Made by a program: the position numbers and the translations under genes. A stretch of DNA of 14,519 nucleotides from JBKECY01 sp047975025 (GTDB taxonomy: Bacteria > Bacillota > Clostridia > Lachnospirales > Lachnospiraceae): positions 1 through 14,519 of the forward strand of contig JBKECY010000001.1 of assembly GCA_047975025.1 (NCBI GenBank), read 5' to 3'. Below, piece by piece: positions 7,870-13,902 of the stretch. How positions within the stretch are numbered: the first letter of the stretch is position 1; each line of letters opens with the position of its first letter. The notes below the pieces were generated by a model. That model did not search any database and had not been told where the DNA came from. It saw only the letters and a program-made list of their open reading frames with translations.

Positions 7870-8799
7870 TTATTTAATTACAGAAACATTCCTTCTATCA
7901 AAAGAGATTACCACAACGATAATCAATATAACTCCCTGAACAACTTGCTGTGTCAGTCCGTCAATTCCCATAAGTGACATACCGTTTTGCATAATTGCCA
8001 TCGAAATACTTCCGACTACGGCTGCTCTGAACTTGCTGCCCCACCCACCGGATAACGGTAACCCGCCTAAAAGAACGGCCAATAACACCTCAAATTCAAA
8101 CGCATCTCCCGTTTTGGAAGAAGCCGTTGTAGTCCTTACCAAGCTGAAAAATGCGGCGAGTCCGCATAGGAATCCAGATATTGCAAAGGCTGCCATCTTG
8201 ATTTTTTCAACCCGTATGCCAGATTGTCTGGCTGCATCCTCTGATGCTCCAATAGCCCTGCAGCTTTTTCCAAAAGCAGTAAATTCAAACAATACATAAA
8301 AGAATAGCATCACAATGAGAAATACCGGAATCTTAATAATATCCTGATCAAATTTTCTCATCTCTGTTGGAATCCCTACTGAGCCATTTAGTAACAATAC
8401 CATAAATCCTCTGGCAACAAAAGATACTGCCAGCGTTCCTATAAAAGATTCTACCTTTAGCTTTGCTATCAGCAGACCATTAAAACAGCCAATGACAAGT
8501 CCTGTCACAATGGCAATCGGAAAAATCAGCAGCAGATTCTCGCCTCCTGCCATCGCAGCTAACGCTGCCGACAGGCCTAAGATTGCACCAACTGACAAGT
8601 CAATTTCCTTAAATGACATCAAGAATAAGACTCCGACGGCACCTAAACTTATAATAAAAAAATTGTTAAAAATATTCATGAGATTTCTGGATGACAATAG
8701 CCTGCCTTCTGTCAAAATCTCAAAAGCAATCAGAATAAGCAGAAGTCCGATAAATGAAAAGTAATCGAATACCAGTGTCTTTAAATTAATCTTTTTCAT
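7870..8799 (-). CDS. ABC transporter permease, RbsC-like (BPD_transp_2), second subunit
   Basis: Inner-membrane channel subunit, partner of the permease at 5735-6691. About 309 residues with multiple hydrophobic helices. The coupling loop CRAIGASEDAARQSGIRVEKI is a good match to RbsC-type permeases, as are GLVIGCFNGLLIAKLKVESFIGTLAVSF and the Gly-rich LLGGLPLSGGWGS, both conserved in this family. The start at 8799 is chosen over the ATG at 8808: AGGG is adjacent to 8808 with no spacer but nine bases before 8799. It follows the ATPase gene by 11 bases and precedes the binding protein by 14, so all are co-transcribed. Confidence 0.9.
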   Translation of the reverse strand: MKKINLKTLVFDYFSFIGLLLILIAFEILTEGRLLSSRNLMNIFNNFFIISLGAVGVLFLMSFKEIDLSVGAILGLSAALAAMAGGENLLLIFPIAIVTGLVIGCFNGLLIAKLKVESFIGTLAVSFVARGFMVLLLNGSVGIPTEMRKFDQDIIKIPVFLIVMLFFYVLFEFTAFGKSCRAIGASEDAARQSGIRVEKIKMAAFAISGFLCGLAAFFSLVRTTTASSKTGDAFEFEVLLAVLLGGLPLSGGWGSKFRAAVVGSISMAIMQNGMSLMGIDGLTQQVVQGVILIIVVVISFDRRNVSVIK

Positions 8800-8810
8800 G
8801 TTTTTCATCC

Positions 8811-10310
8811 CTATATCATCTTTCCCAACAATTTTGTTTCTGTTAACTGTTCTTCTCTGAAGAACTCTCCCGATATCCTGCCATCTTTTAACACCAGCAC
8901 CCGATCACTCATACCAATTAATTCTGCCAATTCCTCAGATATCAGCAGGATTGCTTTGCCCTCATCCTTTAACTGTTCGATAATCTTATAAATCGAGGCT
9001 TTTGTACCAATATCGATTCCTCTGGTCGGGCAGTCCAAAATCATAATATCAGATCCTTTAGCAAGCCATTTTGCTAAAACAACTTTTTGCTTGTTACCGC
9101 CACTTAAGGTGTTGCAATACTGATTTACCGAGTTTGCCTTTACTTTCAAAACATCATACCACTTTTCCGACAAACTCTTCTCACGTTTCTTTGTTATCAA
9201 TCCCCACCTGCTTAACGCTTTTAATGACGGCAGACAGATGTTATCCTTGATACTGCAGATTGTCATCATGGACTCTTTGTCTCGATTTTTAGAAACATAG
9301 GCTATTCCATGATTCACAGACCATGCAGCATCCTTGACTCTTCCATGATTCTTCAACAAGACTTCGCCTTTTTCTGGTTTTACCAGACCAAAAAGCACTT
9401 TTCCTAATTCATGCATTCCGCAATCGCTCAGTCCCCCTATGCCAAGAATTTCTCCTTTATGCAGAGCAAGAGATATGTCAGAAATCCCTTCACTTTGTAC
9501 TGCTTTCATTTCCAGAACTGACTCACCTTGTACTGAACTTGTATCTTTGTTCCGATAGTAATTACCTGAGATATCTCTTCCAATCATAAGCTGTTTGATA
9601 GCATCTTCATCAAAGTCTCTTTTTTCAACTGATGCCGTCACGACCCCGTCCCTTAAGACCGTCAGCCAATCACATTTATCCATAATTTCTTCAAGGTCAT
9701 GTGATATGAAAAGTACGGAGCCTCCGCGTTCCTTAACCAGATCCATTACCCGATACAAAACATCCCTGCCCGAAAGTGTAAGTGCAGTTGTTGTTTCATC
9801 AACAATAAGAATAGTTGGATTGCTGTAATAGGCTCTTGCTATTTCGACGAGCTTACGCTCTTCAAAGGTCAAGGTATCAATCATGACTTCTGGTTTTATG
9901 TCTGTGACTCCAATTGCATTTAACGCTTTTTTCGCTTCTGAATTCATCTTGGCAATACTTACGAATCCGGCTTTTGAGAAAAGTGTTTCTTTTCCAAAGA
10001 AAATATTAGCCGCTACCGATATTTTGGCAATAGTCCCCTGTTCCTGTACGATCATGCTAATGCCAGCATCCATTGCTTCTAAAGTACCTGACGGATGATA
10101 CTTTTCTCCGTTTAAAAGCATCTTCCCATCACTGGGATTTTGTATCCCTGCACAGATTGTAGAAAATGTGGATTTTCCGGAACCATTTTCTCCAATCAGA
10201 CCTCTGATTTCCCCCCTTCCAATTTCTACTGTAACTTCACTTAATGCTTTTGTTGCGCCAAACGTTTTTGTGATTTTTTCCGTCTGAAATAGAATATCTT
10301 TCTTCTCCAT
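8811..10310 (-). CDS. ABC transporter ATP-binding protein, RbsA/MglA-type (two fused ATPase domains)
   Basis: Energises import of the sugar or nucleoside. At 499 residues it has the normal length for a duplicated RbsA-type ATPase. Domain 1 has Walker A GENGSGKST (40-48), Q-loop Gln89, Walker B ILIVDE (Asp171, Glu172) and switch His204, but a degenerate signature, LTFEE (147-151). Domain 2 has a degenerate Walker A (GIGGLSDCGMHELG, 290-303), a perfect signature LSGGNKQ (402-408), and Walker B IMILDCPTRGID in which the usual catalytic Glu is Cys427. Its switch position also lacks His. One composite ATP site (Walker A1 with signature 2) therefore looks competent and the other dead. Degeneracy of domain 2 is common in RbsA/MglA, but Cys in place of Glu is unusual. 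It is the first gene of the operon, with AAGGAGG and AAAGGG before the ATG. Confidence 0.95.
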   Translation of the reverse strand: MEKKDILFQTEKITKTFGATKALSEVTVEIGRGEIRGLIGENGSGKSTFSTICAGIQNPSDGKMLLNGEKYHPSGTLEAMDAGISMIVQEQGTIAKISVAANIFFGKETLFSKAGFVSIAKMNSEAKKALNAIGVTDIKPEVMIDTLTFEERKLVEIARAYYSNPTILIVDETTTALTLSGRDVLYRVMDLVKERGGSVLFISHDLEEIMDKCDWLTVLRDGVVTASVEKRDFDEDAIKQLMIGRDISGNYYRNKDTSSVQGESVLEMKAVQSEGISDISLALHKGEILGIGGLSDCGMHELGKVLFGLVKPEKGEVLLKNHGRVKDAAWSVNHGIAYVSKNRDKESMMTICSIKDNICLPSLKALSRWGLITKKREKSLSEKWYDVLKVKANSVNQYCNTLSGGNKQKVVLAKWLAKGSDIMILDCPTRGIDIGTKASIYKIIEQLKDEGKAILLISEELAELIGMSDRVLVLKDGRISGEFFREEQLTETKLLGKMI

Positions 10311-10342
10311 AACTTATCCCTTTTCCTCCTTACGTTGTGTTT

Positions 10343-10371
10343 ATTATACAAGCAGGACGATATCTCATAGG
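10343..10371 (-). promoter_or_regulatory. Likely operon promoter: perfect -10, no recognisable -35
   Basis: TATAAT (10348-10343), preceded by TG one base upstream region (TTGTATAAT), lies about 33 bases before the ATPase start codon and predicts a transcription start near 10336. The hexamer at 17-base spacing is CCTATG (10371-10366), a poor -35. A strong -10 with a missing -35 is typical of a promoter that needs an activator, and the repeats just upstream end exactly where a class II activator would contact RNA polymerase. This is inference from sequence only. Confidence 0.6.
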
Positions 10372-10440
10372 CTATAATTTTTTCATATTTTGTTTAATTT
10401 TTGCATATTTTTAATTATGTGATTCTATTTTTGCAACTTT
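10371..10440 (-). repeat. Three A-rich direct half-sites upstream of the operon promoter, likely activator operator
   Basis: On the minus strand, AAATATGCAAAAATTA (from 10410) is followed exactly 20 bases later by AAATATGAAAAAATTA (from 10390), and preceded 30 bases earlier by AAAGTTGCAAAAATAG (from 10440). The spacing of 30 and 20 bases places all three on one face of the helix, and the last ends at the -35 position of the promoter. AraC-family regulators bind paired direct half-sites about two helical turns apart, so the YesN-type regulator of this operon is the obvious candidate. The A/T-rich background increases the chance of accidental similarity. Confidence 0.5.
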
Positions 10441-10539
10441 TTCTCAATCCGGTTATATATTCTCCAAACTCTATTGTGTATTATTCATAATTATTTTATA
10501 CTTTTTTGAGCATTTATCACAATTATTTCTTGACACTAC

Positions 10540-10589
10540 AAAAAATCTTCAAAGTTACTCATTCCTATTGGAATAGACTTTGAAGATTT
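10540..10589 (-). terminator. Long rho-independent terminator, 13 bp perfect stem
   Basis: AAATCTTCAAAGT (10543-10555) and ACTTTGAAGATTT (10577-10589) are perfect inverted repeats. The intervening 21 bases contain a second small hairpin, ATTCC-TATT-GGAAT (10561-10574). On the minus strand the stem runs straight into TTT and then G, making six consecutive T with the stem end. It would stop transcripts of the redox operon (10755-13742) before they enter the ABC transporter operon. It lies about 165 bases past the last stop codon of that operon, beyond the dehydrogenase remnant. The stretch 10441-10542 next to it is AT-rich and shows nothing else. Confidence 0.75.
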
Positions 10590-10634
10590 CTAAATCTCTA
10601 ATATTACATTGTACTGCTTACTTTATGATAAACA

Positions 10635-10742
10635 ATGTTTGAAGTCGCTATTCTTGCTGTGTACCTTGCCTCATCGTGTGCCGGTCATATTACCGGTGCT
10701 TGTATCCGACAAGATGGAGGGTTGGAAGCCACATCCAGGTAA
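10635..10742 (+). pseudogene. 3' remnant of a short-chain dehydrogenase/reductase (SDR) gene
   Basis: The plus strand encodes FEVAILAVYLASSCAGHITG, then ACIRQDGGLEATSR and a TAA stop. This matches the conserved C-terminal block of classical SDR enzymes, in which xxVAxxxxFLASxxAxxITGxxIxxDGG closes the fold. Only about 35 residues survive. Stop codons TGA and TAA lie in frame directly upstream, there is no ribosome binding site, and the Rossmann NAD-binding glycine motif and YxxxK active site are missing. It is therefore a decayed fragment. It is convergent with the carboxymuconolactone-decarboxylase-family gene, ending 12 bases before that gene's stop codon, which suggests a larger redox cluster once existed or that a rearrangement joined the segments here. 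Confidence 0.65.
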
Positions 10743-10754
10743 CACGAACGGTCA

Positions 10755-11075
10755 TCACTCGTCATTAAAAATTTCTTTGGCAAGCGTAAATGCTGACCAT
10801 GCTTTAGGCCAGCCGACATAGAATGCCAGATGCGTAATACTCTCAGCAATCTCTACTTTGGTCACGCCATTCGTCTTGGCCAAAGTGAGATGATGCTTTA
10901 GCTGCTCAAAATTACCGCCGCTTATAAGGGCTGCAACGGTTATCATACTTCTGTCACGCGAAGACAGTGTTTCACTTCGAGACCATACTTCTCCAAAAAG
11001 CACTTCATCATTTAATTGAGCGAATTTCGGGGCGAAATCACCTAAGAGATCGTGTCCCGCTGTTTGTTTCTTCAT
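10755..11075 (-). CDS. Carboxymuconolactone decarboxylase (CMD/AhpD-like) family protein
   Basis: Small 106-residue all-helical protein of the CMD fold. The family block spans SSRDRSMITVAALISGGNFEQLKHHLTLAKTNGV in outline (38-71), with Glu57 and His61/His62, followed by EIAESITHLAFYVGWPKAW (75-93). It lacks the CxxC pair of AhpD-type peroxidase-reducing members, so a thiol peroxidase role is not supported; the residues kept are those of the gamma-carboxymuconolactone decarboxylase-like branch. True substrates of such stand-alone proteins in Clostridia are generally unknown. The start at 11075 is chosen over 11105 because GGGAGG lies nine bases before it. It is the last gene of the MerR-controlled redox operon, 36 bases after the aldo/keto reductase. 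Confidence 0.88.
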   Translation of the reverse strand: MKKQTAGHDLLGDFAPKFAQLNDEVLFGEVWSRSETLSSRDRSMITVAALISGGNFEQLKHHLTLAKTNGVTKVEIAESITHLAFYVGWPKAWSAFTLAKEIFNDE

Positions 11076-11111
11076 GTTCTTATACCTCCCTAGGCAATCT
11101 ACCACAGCAGT

Positions 11112-12074
11112 TTATAGCGCTCCTACGATTTTATGTGGTACATACAGCTCCTCCAGAAAGGTTATATCTTCCTCAGAAAGATGAATGTTCAGACTTCCTG
11201 CCGCATCATCGAAATAAGCAGCTTTTGTAGCACCAATCAACGGTGATGTAACCCCTTTGGCAAACTGCCATGCAAGTGCAATCTGTGTCATCGTTGCATT
11301 GTATGTTTCCGCCAGTTCATGTACGCGCTGTACAATCCTTGTATCACTTTCCTTCGTACTGTCATATTTTGATACAGCCGTCACATCCGTCTGGCTTCGC
11401 TTTGTATCCGTTGACCATTCAAGTCTGGAAAGTCTGCCCGCGGCCAGAGGACTATACGGCGTAAGTGCTACTTGCTGCTGCCGGCAGATGGGAATCATTT
11501 CCCTCTCATCTTCTCTATAAAGCAGATTATAATGATTCTGCATAGAAACAAACGGTGTCCAGCCATTTTTTTCAGCTGCCATCTGCATTGCGTGAAACTG
11601 GTAACCGTACATGGCAGAGGCTCCAAGAGCTCTTACTTTTCCAGCCTTTACCAGACTGTCCAGAGCCTCCATAGTTTCCTCAATGGGTGTCTCTTTATCA
11701 AAGCGGTGAATGATATACAGATCCACATAATCGGTTCCCAGACGCTTTAATGAGCCATCAATTTCCCTGAGGATGGCCGCGCGCGACAGATGTCCCTCGT
11801 TAAAATAGACTTTAGTCGCAATCACCACCTGTTCACGGGACACCTGCTTGCGAAGTGCCTGTCCCAGATATTCTTCACTGGTCCCGGCAGAATAAACATT
11901 TGCCGTATCAAAGAAGTTGATTCCAAGATCAAGAGCCCGTTTGATAAGTGCCTCGCTTTCCGCCGGATTCAAGGTCCAGGCATGCATTTTGCTTGCAGGA
12001 TCTCCAAAACTCATACAGCCTACGCAAAGCCGCGAAACTTCAAGATCAGATTTTCCAAGTTTTCTATATTCCAT
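11112..12074 (-). CDS. Aldo/keto reductase, YajO-like
   Basis: NADPH-dependent reduction of an aldehyde or ketone in the cytoplasm is expected. At 320 residues it has normal AKR length. Residues of the catalytic tetrad are visible: Asp56 and Tyr61 in INFFDTANVYSAGTSEE, Lys88 in VVIATKVYF, and His123 in YVDLYIIHRFD. N-terminal YRKLGKSDLEVSRLCVGCMSFGDP, the central FVSMQNHYNLLYREDEREM and the C-terminal PHKIVG closely resemble E. coli YajO from memory. The start at 12074 is chosen over 12119 since AGGAG lies seven bases upstream, and the longer form would overlap the flavodoxin gene by 25 bases. It sits 20 bases after the flavodoxin gene in the same transcript. The physiological substrate is not predictable; the operon suggests carbonyl detoxification. 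Confidence 0.93.
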   Translation of the reverse strand: MEYRKLGKSDLEVSRLCVGCMSFGDPASKMHAWTLNPAESEALIKRALDLGINFFDTANVYSAGTSEEYLGQALRKQVSREQVVIATKVYFNEGHLSRAAILREIDGSLKRLGTDYVDLYIIHRFDKETPIEETMEALDSLVKAGKVRALGASAMYGYQFHAMQMAAEKNGWTPFVSMQNHYNLLYREDEREMIPICRQQQVALTPYSPLAAGRLSRLEWSTDTKRSQTDVTAVSKYDSTKESDTRIVQRVHELAETYNATMTQIALAWQFAKGVTSPLIGATKAAYFDDAAGSLNIHLSEEDITFLEELYVPHKIVGAL

Positions 12075-12094
12075 GTTCTTTCTCCTATCTGCAC

Positions 12095-12577
12095 TTACAG
12101 GTGTAAAGATTCTACCCACGCTTCCAAATCTGAGGATGTCAAACGTCCCCTTAAGACCTCTCCCTCTTTCCAGACTGCCGTTGCAGCAGCAGAGGGCTTT
12201 AATTCAGCAATTGTTCTGCCGAAACCGCTGCCGCCGGAAGTAGCGAAAGGAACAATTGTTTTTCCTGCAAAATCATAGCTTTCCAAAAAGGTGTTAATAA
12301 TTGTCGGTGCAATATACCACCAAATTGGGAATCCGATAAATACGACGTCATAGTTTTCAATTCCTGCCGCAGTATCTGCCAACGGAGGACGAAAGGCCAA
12401 ATCATTCATTTCGACCGTGCTTCTTGCCTGTTTGTCATTCCAGTTCAAATCGGCTTTTGTATATGGAACCTGTGGTTTGATTTCATACAAATCGGCTCCT
12501 GCTGCCTCAGCCAGCTTTTTGGCAACACCGGCAGTTACACCACTTGCCGAAAAATAAGTTACGATACTTTTTTTCAT
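12095..12577 (-). CDS. Flavodoxin-like FMN protein (Flavodoxin_4 type)
   Basis: Small electron carrier or flavin reductase subunit, 160 residues. The N-terminal strand and phosphate loop IVTYFSASGVT (5-15) bind the FMN phosphate; VVFIGFPIWWYIAPTIINTF (78-97) and IVPFATSGGSGFGRT (108-122) are the two other FMN-contact loops typical of the family, with Trp86/Trp87 near the flavin. Start supported by AAAGGAGAG a few bases upstream. Its ATG overlaps the ancestral stop codon of the alcohol dehydrogenase (TAATG), showing that the two were translationally coupled before the frameshift in the upstream gene; now the ribosome leaves the dehydrogenase 40 bases earlier. May supply reducing equivalents or reduce quinone-like or electrophilic compounds; exact role unknown. 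Confidence 0.9.
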   Translation of the reverse strand: MKKSIVTYFSASGVTAGVAKKLAEAAGADLYEIKPQVPYTKADLNWNDKQARSTVEMNDLAFRPPLADTAAGIENYDVVFIGFPIWWYIAPTIINTFLESYDFAGKTIVPFATSGGSGFGRTIAELKPSAAATAVWKEGEVLRGRLTSSDLEAWVESLHL

Positions 12578-12657
12578 TACATGCTCTCCTTTACAATATC
12601 TACGATTTCATTGTGATTCAGTATTTTATAGCCTCCTTGCATAATAAAAGAATTTTT
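12577..12657 (-). pseudogene. Out-of-frame C-terminal tail of the alcohol dehydrogenase
   Basis: Past an A-run (T-run 12653-12657 on the plus strand) the other frame continues as SFIMQGGYKILNHNEI and then VDIVKESM with a TAA at 12579-12577. This is the conserved GGYKxL C-terminal segment of iron-containing alcohol dehydrogenases. One extra A in the run would restore an uninterrupted protein of 388 residues, the usual family length, ending in TAATG at the flavodoxin start. The tail is thus displaced by a single-base deletion, or by a sequencing error. Confidence 0.8.
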
Positions 12658-13742
12658 GCAATTCCTTCTACCATGTCGTCAGTAACACCCAGATTTCTGA
12701 CACTTAACACCAGCTCAAGCTCTTTCATCCATTTCTCCATTTCATCCAGACCGGCAGCAGCAATCTGTTCATCTGTCCTGCCATCCGGTGCCACATTCCA
12801 GACATTGAGCGCATACCGTTTGAATTTGGCGAGGCCAGACGGCATGATATACCGGTAATATGGCAGAGATACCGCTGCAAGTGTCATGCCATGTGTCGCA
12901 TCCGTATAGGCACCGACCGACTGACCGATCATATGTACCATCCAATCGGTACTTTTTCCTTTGGCAATCAGTGTATTTAATGCCCATGTGGCGATCCACA
13001 TAATGTTGCTGCGTGCTTCATAGTCTTCCGGATTCTTAACTGCGACACGTGAAGAATGAATCAGCGATTTCAACAGACCTTCGCTAAGGTAATCTGAAGT
13101 AGTGTCATCTTCACCGGAAAAATATTGCTCCAGTATGTGCGACATAATGTCAAAGAAGCCTGCGACCATCTGATATTTTGGTAAAGAAAAGGTGAAGGTT
13201 GGATTTAAAATAGAGAACTTCGGGAATACCGTATCACCGAATACATGACCAATTTGCAGCTTTTGTTCATGATTTGTGATGACAGAACCTCCATTCATCT
13301 CTGAACCCGTCCCTACCATTGTGAGAACACAGCCCACAGGGATGATCTCGTTGTCTACATCTTCCATGCGCAGATAGTATTTTCCCCAGGGGTCTTCTTT
13401 GCAATGAGTTGAAACAGAAACCGCTTTTGCATAATCGCAGACAGAACCGCCTCCGACTGCCAGAATAAGGTCTGCCTTTCCCTCTTTGGCACGCTTGCAG
13501 CCTTCATAAAGTTTCTCCACTGTTGGATTAGGCATAACGCCAGCGTCTTCTACGATATTTTTACCGTTGGCCGTTAGAAGTTCAACTACTTGCTCATACA
13601 GTCCATTTTTCTTGATTGAGCCGCCTCCATAAACCAATAGTACATTTTTTCCGTATTTAGGCAATTCTTCATTTAGATATGATAATGAATCTTTTCCAAA
13701 ATAAAGCTTTGTGGGATTGCTGTAACTAAAATTTCCTAACAT
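12618..13742 (-). CDS. Iron-containing alcohol dehydrogenase (butanol dehydrogenase/YqhD type), frameshifted near C-terminus
   Basis: NAD(P)H-linked interconversion of aldehydes and alcohols. The frame as it stands gives 374 residues. The dinucleotide motif AVGGGSVCDYAKAVS (95-109) and the metal ligands are all present: Asp198 and His202 in FFDIMSHILEQYF, His270 in WMVHMIGQSV and His284 in DATHGMTLAA, with the D-x3-H and H-x13-H spacing of YqhD-type enzymes. The last ~15 residues (ILLLCKEAIKY) are aberrant: a missing A in the run at 12653-12657 shifts the frame and drops the conserved GGYKxL tail, which remains readable next door. The start at 13742 is used because the ATG at 13802 lies at the predicted transcription start; a GAGAG ribosome binding site precedes 13742. 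First gene of the operon. Activity of the shortened product is uncertain. Confidence 0.88.
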   Translation of the reverse strand: MLGNFSYSNPTKLYFGKDSLSYLNEELPKYGKNVLLVYGGGSIKKNGLYEQVVELLTANGKNIVEDAGVMPNPTVEKLYEGCKRAKEGKADLILAVGGGSVCDYAKAVSVSTHCKEDPWGKYYLRMEDVDNEIIPVGCVLTMVGTGSEMNGGSVITNHEQKLQIGHVFGDTVFPKFSILNPTFTFSLPKYQMVAGFFDIMSHILEQYFSGEDDTTSDYLSEGLLKSLIHSSRVAVKNPEDYEARSNIMWIATWALNTLIAKGKSTDWMVHMIGQSVGAYTDATHGMTLAAVSLPYYRYIMPSGLAKFKRYALNVWNVAPDGRTDEQIAAAGLDEMEKWMKELELVLSVRNLGVTDDMVEGIAKILLLCKEAIKY

Positions 13743-13811
13743 GTGATTTTCTCTCTTTCTTAGAATTGACAAATAGTATTGTTTTTGATATGCTACTACC
13801 ATCTAAAGTAG

Positions 13812-13842
13812 ATTTTACAAGTTGAACTCAACTTTAAGTCAA
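13812..13842 (-). promoter_or_regulatory. MerR-type promoter with 19 bp spacer and centred operator dyad
   Basis: On the minus strand TTGACT (13842-13837) and TAAAAT (13817-13812) each match five of six consensus bases and are separated by exactly 19 bases instead of 17. The spacer holds the dyad AAGTTGAGTTCAACTT (13834-13819), two perfect 7-base arms around a 2-base centre, lying within half a base of the spacer centre. This is the textbook arrangement in which a MerR-family protein untwists the DNA to activate transcription. Transcription would start near 13805, leaving a leader of about 60 bases before the alcohol dehydrogenase. The regulator is almost certainly the divergent gene at 13903. 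Confidence 0.85.
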
Positions 13843-13902
13843 GCACTTTTTCACATTTTCGCATTTTTTATAAAAATCTAATAACAATACCGGGAGAAAA
13901 TT

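Noticed and set aside
10530..10560. Plus-strand TTGACA at 10530 as a promoter -35
   Set aside because: No -10-like hexamer lies 16-18 bases downstream (AGTTAC region), and the only downstream plus-strand coding is the decayed SDR tail.
10609..10821. Plus-strand frame of 70 codons over the SDR remnant and CMD 3' end
   Set aside because: Overlaps the well-supported CMD gene, lacks a ribosome binding site, and the SDR similarity is in a different frame.
12075..12119. Longer starts for aldo/keto reductase (12119), alcohol dehydrogenase (13802), CMD protein (11105), permease (8808) and sensor kinase (2087)
   Set aside because: None has a properly spaced ribosome binding site, while each internal ATG does; the extensions also do not resemble the family N-termini.
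12640..12665. Programmed -1 frameshift in the alcohol dehydrogenase
   Set aside because: The five-A run lacks a canonical X XXY YYZ heptamer in the reading frame and no clear stimulatory structure was seen; a deletion or sequencing error is more likely.
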